DNA of 33,401 bases. It comes from Euryarchaeota archaeon UBA182 (GTDB lineage: Archaea; Thermoplasmatota; Poseidoniia; Poseidoniales; Thalassarchaeaceae). Below are positions 23,317-30,549 of the stretch, piece by piece; position 1 is the first letter of the stretch, and every line of letters starts with the position of its first letter. The position numbers and the translations under genes were made by a program. Under the pieces are notes generated by a model. The model worked only from the letters and a program-made list of their open reading frames with translations, had not been told where the DNA came from and did not search any database. The DNA lies in NCBI GenBank assembly GCA_002495675.1, contig DAGH01000016.1, positions 1 through 33,401 of the forward strand, written 5' to 3'.

Positions 23317-24699
23317 ATGACAAGCAAGGAATACAAGACAATTACAGACATCAAGGGACCACTGGTTTTCTTGGAGAAGACCGAGCCCGTTGCCTACGGG
23401 GAAATCGTTAGCATAAGGCTCAGTGACGGCTCTGAGAAGAACGGACAGGTCCTCGACACATCCGACGACATGGTGGTCGTACAGGTTTTCGAGGGCACTG
23501 AGGCGATAGACAGAAAGGCAGGTGTGAAATTCCTCGGAGACGTTTTCAAACTTCCAGTAAGCAAAGGCCTGATCGGCCGTATTCTCGATGGGGCCGGTCG
23601 TCCAAGGGACGGTGGCCCAGAGATCATCGCAGACGAGAACGCAGACATCATTGGAGCAGCGATCAACCCTTATTCGAGACAGTCGCCACACGATTTCATA
23701 CAGACTGGTGTAAGCGCCATTGACTGCTGCACGACATTGGTCCGTGGGCAGAAGTTACCAATCTTCAGCGCGTCGGGACTTCCACACAATGACATCGCAC
23801 TGCAGATTGCCAGACAGGCAAAGCTCAGAGACAGCGATGAAGAGTTCATTGTGGTTTTCTGTGCCATGGGAATAACCGCTGAGGAGTACAACTTCTTCAG
23901 ATCAGATCTTGAAAGGACCGGTGCCCTCGAGAATGCAGCACTGTTCGTCAATCTGGCCGACGATCCGGCAGTTGAGAGGCTGATTACACCCAGACTAGCT
24001 CTAACTGCAGCCGAATACTTAGCATTCGAGCATGACTATCACGTTCTCGTAATTTACACAGACATGACGAACTATTGTGACTCTTTGAGACAGATTGGTG
24101 CCGCGAGGGAGGAAGTACCTGGGCGACGAGGCTATCCCGGCTACATGTACACGGACCTTGCAATGTTGTACGAGCGGGCTGGAATTGTGAAAGGGAAGAA
24201 GGGCAGTATCACTCAATTCCCTATTCTCACAATGCCAGGTGACGACATCACCCACCCCATCCCTGATTTGTCTGGCTACATAACCGAGGGCCAAATAGTG
24301 ATTTCAAGGGAGTTGCACCAAGCTGGAATATACCCGCCGATCAACGTCCTCCCCTCCCTATCCAGGCTGATGGGATCATGTATCGGCGAGAAGACAACTA
24401 GAGATGACCATAAGAAGGTCAGCGATCAAATGTACGCAGCCTACGCTCAGGGCAGAGAACTCAGGGGGTTGGTTGCGATTGTCGGAGAAGATGCTCTGAA
24501 CGAAAGGGACCTTCAACTCCTCAAATTCGCCGACATCTTCGAGGACAAGTTCCTCAGACAGGATCGAGATGAGGACAGAACTATTGACGAGACACTGAAT
24601 CTCTGTTGGGAACTAATGACCAACATAGACACAAAGTACCTCGTGAGATTAGATCAAGAGCTAATCGAGAAGTATCATCCCGAAGAGAAGAAGGCCTGA
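23317..24699 (+). CDS. atpB: A-type ATP synthase regulatory subunit B
   Basis: This non-catalytic head subunit alternates with subunit A. In place of a P-loop it has FSASGLPHNDIALQIARQA, the normal degenerate sequence of subunit B. Also seen are FVNLADDPAVERLITPRLAL, VLVIYTDMTNYCDSLRQIGA, PGRRGYPGYMYTDLAMLYER and PPINVLPSLSRLM. Length is 460 residues. AAGGAGGGATC lies before the overlapping ATGAATG; ATG at 23317 is in frame. The gap to atpA is 14 bases. Confidence 0.97.
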   Translation: MTSKEYKTITDIKGPLVFLEKTEPVAYGEIVSIRLSDGSEKNGQVLDTSDDMVVVQVFEGTEAIDRKAGVKFLGDVFKLPVSKGLIGRILDGAGRPRDGGPEIIADENADIIGAAINPYSRQSPHDFIQTGVSAIDCCTTLVRGQKLPIFSASGLPHNDIALQIARQAKLRDSDEEFIVVFCAMGITAEEYNFFRSDLERTGALENAALFVNLADDPAVERLITPRLALTAAEYLAFEHDYHVLVIYTDMTNYCDSLRQIGAAREEVPGRRGYPGYMYTDLAMLYERAGIVKGKKGSITQFPILTMPGDDITHPIPDLSGYITEGQIVISRELHQAGIYPPINVLPSLSRLMGSCIGEKTTRDDHKKVSDQMYAAYAQGRELRGLVAIVGEDALNERDLQLLKFADIFEDKFLRQDRDEDRTIDETLNLCWELMTNIDTKYLVRLDQELIEKYHPEEKKA

Positions 24700-24730
24700 T
24701 CTCACTCATAGCACAAAAGGAGATGATTAG

Positions 24731-25348
24731 ATGGCTCTGGATATCAAACCAACCCGAAGCGAGTTAATCAATCTGAAGAGGAGAATCAAACAGACTCAAA
24801 ATGGGTACAAACTCCTGAAAATGAAGAGAGACGGTCTGTTCCACGAATTCAGAATGCTACTAGCAGACATGATAAAGGCGAGAGAAGACTTGCTTTCGAC
24901 TTACAGAGAAGCAATCAAGTCGATCAGCCTAGCAAGTAGCATCGAGGGGGCTCTTCCGGTGAAAAGCACTGCAATTGCCATAGCGACAAGGCCAGAAGTG
25001 GAGGTCTCCAAACGAAACATCATGGGCGTCGTGGTTCCTAGTGTTACAGGTGAGCACCTAAGCTCAACAATCCAAGAACGCGGAATTGGGCTAATTGGGG
25101 GATCAGCCTACATAGACGAGGCTGCTGATGCTTACTCAGACCTTATCCAGAACATTGTCAAGGCAGCCGAGATGGAAGCCACTTTGAAAAAGCTACTCGC
25201 AGAGATCGAATCAACAAAAAGAAGGGTAAACGCCCTTGAATTCAAGGTGATTCCCGAGATGAAGGAGGCACAGACTTTCATCCAACTCCGGCTCGAGGAG
25301 ATGGAAAGGGAAGAAACCTTCAGGCTCAAGCGCTTCAAGAATAAATGA
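24731..25348 (+). CDS. atpD: A-type ATP synthase subunit D (central shaft)
   Basis: The central rotor axle begins IKPTRSELINLKRRIKQTQN and YKLLKMKRDGLFHEFRML, the family signature (pTr..L..lk.rL..a..G..LLK.KrD.L). The C-terminal half is a second long helix (LLAEIESTKRRVNALEFKVI then PEMKEAQTFIQLRLEEMERE). The 205-residue length is normal. It is last in the operon, and a hairpin follows its stop codon within a few bases. Confidence 0.96.
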   Translation: MALDIKPTRSELINLKRRIKQTQNGYKLLKMKRDGLFHEFRMLLADMIKAREDLLSTYREAIKSISLASSIEGALPVKSTAIAIATRPEVEVSKRNIMGVVVPSVTGEHLSSTIQERGIGLIGGSAYIDEAADAYSDLIQNIVKAAEMEATLKKLLAEIESTKRRVNALEFKVIPEMKEAQTFIQLRLEEMEREETFRLKRFKNK

Positions 25349-25352
25349 CCCC

Positions 25353-25370
25353 TTTTCCTCATCAGGAAAA
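25353..25370 (+). terminator. Hairpin after the ATP synthase operon
   Basis: TTTTCCT (25353-25359) and AGGAAAA (25364-25370) pair perfectly around CATC, starting five bases after the atpD stop. The position suits an operon end, but no U-tract follows, and archaeal termination mostly depends on U-runs, so it may instead protect the 3' end. Confidence 0.4.
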
Positions 25371-25417
25371 CACGCCATTGAAATGATCCCCCCGATTGAG
25401 GGTAACGGGGAGAGTAC

Positions 25418-27826
25418 TTGGATAGCCAGAATACCATCGCCATTCACAAAAGGGAATGGTCCCGCATAGAGTCTATCGAGCGCATAGCATCGAGATTCTT
25501 CATCATTGGAGAAGAATCCACTGGGCGTTTTTCATGGGTGGTGGAGGCTCGACCAGGTTTCTCAAACAATGATGCAATCACTGAGTTGAATGCGGAGTTG
25601 ATCGAACTGGGTTTGATCGGAACAATCAGCAAATCAGATCCACCTGTGCTTTCTATAGTAGAAAGATCCTATGGGTCCGGTATCTTGCCAAACTGGCAGA
25701 TCGCATCAGTCTGGACTTTTTCCGTCGTCATGATGTTGTTCGCGGGAAGTGCATGGGCTACAAAAGTCGGCGCAGCTGGAAATCCATATGCCCAGTCTGC
25801 ACTTTTCTACGCATTCCCCATGACATCAGTATTACTTTTAGCGAGCGAGGTCAAGCGAAGACTGAATAAAAAAGCAGGAATAAATTCTGGCCACCTTATC
25901 CCTTTGGCAATGCCTCAGATCTCCTCATTTTGGTGGCCATTCGGTCTATTCGGACTTTTCAGCCAAAGGAATCCTGAACATATACACATCCCATCTAGGA
26001 GGCAACTCGCCAGAATCGAGATCTCAGTCCCTGCAATCCTATTTGCTTCAGGTCAACCATTGATCCTTGCGGGCTTGATGATGACGCCATCTACACCACC
26101 GACTGATCTATCAACTGCTCCATTGGCATACTATGGTAGTGTAGCCCCCAACCTTGCTTCCTCCCTCTTTATCGGATCTGATCTCGCGATTAGGCTCCAA
26201 TGGATCCACCCTATCGGTCTAGCCGGCCTGTCATTGAGCACAATAGCCTGGTTGTTGATGCTGCCAATCCCCGGGCTTCCGGGAGACAGGATACTCTCCG
26301 CATTGCTTGGCAGGGATAGGCACATGGACATGACTACACAGAACATACTGTTCGTCCTCTCTCTCGGGGTGTTGATCAGCGTATTCGTGTCGTCTGAGTT
26401 CATTCCCTGGTTGGTAATAGCCACCATCGCTTGCATGCGACGATTCGGCAATGACCAACTCAGGCCGCCCATGGTGATCAATATGTCAGAGGGCTTTCCA
26501 AGGGAGTCATTGGAACGGTATACCGCAGCAGCCGTCGTGATCCTTCTACTGGGTTTACCAGGGGCTATGCCAGCATCTGAGTTCGAGAGTTGGGAAGAGG
26601 GACTGGACAGATCAGCGTGGCCATCCAGCATATTGGTTGACGAGCAGCAGCAAATCGAAATCTCCCTAGCCCCGCTGGGCGCCGAAGTGCTCTCGGGAGA
26701 GATTTACTTTGAGATCGATGACCCCTCAGACTCGGGGTGGGAGATCCTTGGATCAACCGGAAATTCAATTCTTTACCACCAATTTGATGGGGTGATGCAG
26801 AGTGAAAAGGGCAGTATTCTGCTCAATATTCACAAGAACATGTCGAGCCTTTTACCCGCACACCCCGCAAGGATAATCATGACCGTGGACGACGGTAAGA
26901 CCATTTCTCAGAATCAAATACTGGTCACTGCCCCGTCGGAAAGCTCTCCGTTCTCCTCGTCATGGATGATGGCTACGAACTCTAGCGTAGCCTGTTTGGA
27001 TATTGAAACCACCTTGGGCGATCCGGGCACATGGTCAGTCAACGACCCATTCTGGACCTCGGAAGATATCACAATAGAAGAAGGAACAAGGAGTAACTTC
27101 TGCATCACCCCCTTGCCAGGTGCAATCGAGGGTGCAGAGAGGGATGAGAGGAGAAGAGCCTTGGGACCTCAGATTACATTCACCCCGGACGTTGATCCGG
27201 AGAATGATACCAAACATTGGCAACTCCCAATAACAGGATCTGAGCCATGGATCATTGCTTCAAATAGGATAATCACCGTTCCTGATTGGATGGCAGTACC
27301 CAATTCCACTATTATTTACGGATCTGATGACACTTACCCAAGTTGTGTGTTAACTGAGACACAAACCCCCCACACCTTCACAGGTGGAAGTTTGAATTGG
27401 TCGATAGAAACATCACCTCTCAAGCTGCCAAATGATTCGGTCGAGATCAATCTCAGAGTACCACAAAAGGGATGGATTGCGGTCTGTGATGGACATGAGT
27501 TCATTGAATCTCTGAGGATAAGGGATGGACCAGGCGCCATGTTGGAACAGTCTCCCATGGGCGTCGCCATTCAATACGAAAACGTCAGCATAATTAATTC
27601 TGATAATGTAACATTGCCGCTCTTGAGGGATTGGTCAGGAGATGCTCCATCATTGGACATCTGGAGAATAAGCGCACCTGACTTCTTGAACCAAAACCAG
27701 TCAACATTGATCACGATAACATCCGAGAAAGAAGAGGGTCTACACAACATATTTTGGATCTCAACGACCGACGAGGCATTGGTGTTGAATCTCGCAACTA
27801 GGTGTAGTTTGGGAGGCTGTGGCTGA
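25418..27826 (+). CDS. Membrane protein resembling a site-2 protease (M50) without metal ligands, with large C-terminal external domain
   Basis: The layout follows M50/EGY-type proteases. ASEVKRRLNKKAG (142-154) lies where they have HELGHYLAARRYG. FGLFSQRNPEHIHIPSRRQL (178-197) lies where they have FG.i...sp.pnrr.L, and HPIGLAG (264-270) with LPIPGLPGDRILSALLGR (282-299) lies where they have HP...aG and LPIgqLDGGHilyAl.GR. HExxH reads S-E-V-K-R and LDG reads LPG: both His and the Asp are lost and only the Glu remains, so proteolysis is not expected. There are roughly six to eight hydrophobic helices up to about residue 390. After that come about 410 soluble, probably beta-rich residues with no final anchor. 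The start is TTG at 25418 with GGGGAGAG upstream. The stop shares one base with the panE start (TGATG). Confidence 0.8.
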   Translation: MDSQNTIAIHKREWSRIESIERIASRFFIIGEESTGRFSWVVEARPGFSNNDAITELNAELIELGLIGTISKSDPPVLSIVERSYGSGILPNWQIASVWTFSVVMMLFAGSAWATKVGAAGNPYAQSALFYAFPMTSVLLLASEVKRRLNKKAGINSGHLIPLAMPQISSFWWPFGLFGLFSQRNPEHIHIPSRRQLARIEISVPAILFASGQPLILAGLMMTPSTPPTDLSTAPLAYYGSVAPNLASSLFIGSDLAIRLQWIHPIGLAGLSLSTIAWLLMLPIPGLPGDRILSALLGRDRHMDMTTQNILFVLSLGVLISVFVSSEFIPWLVIATIACMRRFGNDQLRPPMVINMSEGFPRESLERYTAAAVVILLLGLPGAMPASEFESWEEGLDRSAWPSSILVDEQQQIEISLAPLGAEVLSGEIYFEIDDPSDSGWEILGSTGNSILYHQFDGVMQSEKGSILLNIHKNMSSLLPAHPARIIMTVDDGKTISQNQILVTAPSESSPFSSSWMMATNSSVACLDIETTLGDPGTWSVNDPFWTSEDITIEEGTRSNFCITPLPGAIEGAERDERRRALGPQITFTPDVDPENDTKHWQLPITGSEPWIIASNRIITVPDWMAVPNSTIIYGSDDTYPSCVLTETQTPHTFTGGSLNWSIETSPLKLPNDSVEINLRVPQKGWIAVCDGHEFIESLRIRDGPGAMLEQSPMGVAIQYENVSIINSDNVTLPLLRDWSGDAPSLDIWRISAPDFLNQNQSTLITITSEKEEGLHNIFWISTTDEALVLNLATRCSLGGCG

Positions 27827-28770
27827 TGAGAATCTGTGTTCTCGGAACCGGGTCGATCGGTGGCCTGATTCTGGGGGCTCTTTGTTCCACAGAACATGAC
27901 TTGGTGGCTGTCTCCAGAGGCGAAACCGCCATGAGACTCAGTACAGAGGGGCTTGTCATCCATCGACACGATGGGCCAATTGAGATGATACCTTCAACAA
28001 GGTTCTCAGTCATAGATACGGAAGTTCAGGAGACGATGCAGGGGAATATCGAAAACTCAGATTTCGCTATAATCTGCGGGAAGTCAGGAGATACGTACGA
28101 CCTGGCAAAACTCTCGTCCAAACTCCTCTCATCAAAGGGGATCGCGCTCACCGTACAGAATGGTCTGGGAAACTATGAGACCATAAGAGAAATTCTTGGT
28201 TCTTACAGGTCCATGGGGGGCTCCACCACACACGGAGCTTGGAGGGATCAAGATGGAGCAGTTCACTGGGAGGGATTCGGAGAGATGGCCATCGGTTCTG
28301 GCGAGAGTGATCCACGAGAGGATGAATTGCCGATACTGGATGCACTGGTCTCCTCCGGATTGAATCCTCGCTGGACGGGAAAACTCCAAACCACAATTTG
28401 GACAAAGGCAATGATCAACGTGGCCATAAATCCGATTTGTGCCATCGCTGGAATCACTAATGGAGACATCGAAACCAATCCTAGATTGCTCTCTCTAGCC
28501 TTCGAAGCAGCAAATGAGGTGGCTTCTGTCGGTCATGCCCACGGTGTCGATATGTCTGCTTTGGACATAGAGGAAATTGTATTGGGCGTAATCAGATCAA
28601 CCTCTGAGAATAAATGCTCAATGCTTCAAGATGTGATGGCTGCCCGACCGACAGAAATAGACCAACTTTGTGGCAAAGTAACCGAAATCGCCGAGACCCA
28701 CGGTATCCCAGCTCCAGTAAACACCACTTTACTTGCCCTAATCAAAGGTATAGAGGCCACCAATCGTTAG
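27826..28770 (+). CDS. panE: 2-dehydropantoate 2-reductase (ketopantoate reductase)
   Basis: PanE reduces ketopantoate to pantoate with NADPH. The N-terminal nucleotide motif is LGTGSIGG (residues 6-13). VQNGLGNYETI and GSTTHGAW form the central region, and WTKAMINVAINPICAIAG holds the catalytic Lys and the substrate Asn. The C-terminal tail MLQDVMAARPTEIDQLCGKV contains the usual S.l.Dv...R.tEid..nG signature. At 314 residues the length is normal. It overlaps the preceding membrane-protein gene by one base, so the two are probably co-transcribed and translationally coupled. It ends 4 bases from convergent nadB. Confidence 0.95.
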   Translation: MRICVLGTGSIGGLILGALCSTEHDLVAVSRGETAMRLSTEGLVIHRHDGPIEMIPSTRFSVIDTEVQETMQGNIENSDFAIICGKSGDTYDLAKLSSKLLSSKGIALTVQNGLGNYETIREILGSYRSMGGSTTHGAWRDQDGAVHWEGFGEMAIGSGESDPREDELPILDALVSSGLNPRWTGKLQTTIWTKAMINVAINPICAIAGITNGDIETNPRLLSLAFEAANEVASVGHAHGVDMSALDIEEIVLGVIRSTSENKCSMLQDVMAARPTEIDQLCGKVTEIAETHGIPAPVNTTLLALIKGIEATNR

Positions 28771-28774
28771 GCTT

Positions 28775-30361
28775 TCACTCGAGGTCTATGTTGAAATGGA
28801 GACCGACATTCTCTCCCCTTATCATCGAGGCGTCAGTTATCAGGTCAGCGCATATGAGAAGATTTCTCAACTCCACAAGCTCCCTAGTTGGGAGGCTAGT
28901 ACTCCAGATCTTCTCAAATTCAATTCTGAGGTGGTCGATTCTACGACGAGCCCTCGATAGTCGAGAATTACTCTTAACGAGCCCAACGTCCCTCGTCATA
29001 GTGTTCCTCAGCGCTGATAGATCTGTGCCCAATGGTGCATGTTCTACTAGACGTGATAAACCATCAGCCCTCCAAACAGGGATTTCCAAGAAACCTGTGG
29101 ATTTGGAGACATAATTTTGAACGTGATTTGCACACCTCTCCGCATAGACTACAGCCTCCAAAAGGCTGTTTGATGCCAATCGATTTGCCCCATGAAGGCC
29201 GGTTCGTGCAGTTTCTCCGATAGCGTAGAGTCCAGGTATTGCAACTCCGCTGTTCTGGCATCTCCCAAACTCGTCAACTGAAACACCTCCAACCAGATAA
29301 TGAGCGGCAGGGCGTACGGGTATTGGATCCAGTCCGAAATCAATCCCCAGACTCTCAAGCTTGTGGCATATGGTCGGGAATTGCCTTCGCAGCTCATCGA
29401 TGTCTAAGTGTTCGGTCACCAGCAAGACATGGCTCTCACCACTAATTTTGAGTTGCATATCTGTGGCCCGTGCAACCACGTCCCTAGTCCCTAGGCTTCC
29501 TAGTGGCGAATATCGCTTCATGTAGGACCATTCAACTGGATCCCCTCCCTTTGACCGCCATGAATCAAGCCCTTCCTTCGTCATCAGCACAGCCCCATGG
29601 CCGCGCATGGCCTCTGTGATGAGGAACGGTTTGTCGACCCCATACAGTGATGTTGGGTGAAATTGGACAAATTCCATGTCTGAAATATCGGCTCCACACC
29701 TGTGAGCCATAGCCACACCGTCACCCGTTGAAACAGTCGGATTAGTAGTCGATTTGTACAACATTCCACACCCCCCAGTTGCCAAGATAACTGACTTTGC
29801 CTGGATCTCTACCACCGTTCCATCCGGTATTAGGCACCAGATACCACAGATTCCGGAACTTGGAAGACCATGCTCCCTTTGTACCAAGTCTATTGCCATC
29901 CAATCCTCATTTATTTTCAGGCCACCATAGCCCTCACTCGTTGCCGCCAGCTCGAGCGCCTGCTCAATCTCGGCTCCAGTACGATCTTTTGAGTGCAGGA
30001 TTCTAGGCTCTGAGTGCCCTCCCTCAATTGCCTTGTGATAGTTCTGGGAGTCTCCGTCGAATCTCACCCCGAAGTTCACCAGGTCTGCAATCCTTTGTGC
30101 GGCTTCGACGACAACTGACCTCACTATTGACTCATCGCATAGCCCCCTCCCAGACGAAATTGTGTCCTGAACGTGTGCCTCGATGGCCATTTTATCGGCA
30201 GGATCCAACACTGCTGCTATACCACCCTGAGCCCAGTTTGTAGATGACGATTTGATCCTACTTTTCGTCACGACAAGAACAGATAGGCCCCTTTGCGAGC
30301 ACCTCAAAGCGGTGAACAACCCTGCTATGCCAGACCCAACAATAACTACGTCGTACTTCAT
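28775..30361 (-). CDS. nadB: L-aspartate oxidase
   Basis: NadB oxidises aspartate to iminoaspartate, the first step of de novo NAD synthesis. FAD motif VGSGIAGLFTALR (8-20), SSTNWAQGGIAAVL, MAHRCGADISDMEFVQFHPT, RPAAHYLVGGVSVDEFGR and GLYAIGETARTGLHGANRLA followed by SNSLLEAVVY all match NadB rather than fumarate reductase or succinate dehydrogenase. The length of 528 residues is normal. The frame extends to 30499, but ATG at 30361 starts the FAD fold directly and has GGAGG about ten bases upstream. NadA and NadC are not in the window. It is divergent from smc across 188 bases. Confidence 0.95.
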   Translation of the reverse strand: MKYDVVIVGSGIAGLFTALRCSQRGLSVLVVTKSRIKSSSTNWAQGGIAAVLDPADKMAIEAHVQDTISSGRGLCDESIVRSVVVEAAQRIADLVNFGVRFDGDSQNYHKAIEGGHSEPRILHSKDRTGAEIEQALELAATSEGYGGLKINEDWMAIDLVQREHGLPSSGICGIWCLIPDGTVVEIQAKSVILATGGCGMLYKSTTNPTVSTGDGVAMAHRCGADISDMEFVQFHPTSLYGVDKPFLITEAMRGHGAVLMTKEGLDSWRSKGGDPVEWSYMKRYSPLGSLGTRDVVARATDMQLKISGESHVLLVTEHLDIDELRRQFPTICHKLESLGIDFGLDPIPVRPAAHYLVGGVSVDEFGRCQNSGVAIPGLYAIGETARTGLHGANRLASNSLLEAVVYAERCANHVQNYVSKSTGFLEIPVWRADGLSRLVEHAPLGTDLSALRNTMTRDVGLVKSNSRLSRARRRIDHLRIEFEKIWSTSLPTRELVELRNLLICADLITDASMIRGENVGLHFNIDLE

Positions 30362-30436
30362 GACTGGGCACCCTCCACGGTCAAGGGCAGAGACCACCAT
30401 GAATTGAACTTTAGCAAACACACATCGGGTTTTTCT

Positions 30437-30481
30437 ATTGAGTGTAATAATCGACACGCTGCGCCCTTGTGGATACTCAAT
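30437..30481. promoter_or_regulatory. Inverted repeat in the nadB-smc divergent intergenic region
   Basis: ATTGAGT (30437-30443) and ACTCAAT (30475-30481) are perfect inverted copies 31 bases apart; GTTGA and TCAAC flank a 9-base spacer just beyond. The whole gap 30362-30549 holds no credible gene. These could be operator half-sites or chance pairs; no convincing TATA box for smc is visible. Confidence 0.25.
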
Positions 30482-30549
30482 GTTGATAATGTCATTCAAC
30501 GCGCACTCTTACCTGAGGCGGCGAAAAGAACCGCTTTGTGGTGCTTGAT

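Noticed and set aside
30362..30499. Longer nadB start at 30499
   Set aside because: The extension is not conserved-looking; ATG 30361 begins the FAD fold directly and has GGAGG upstream.
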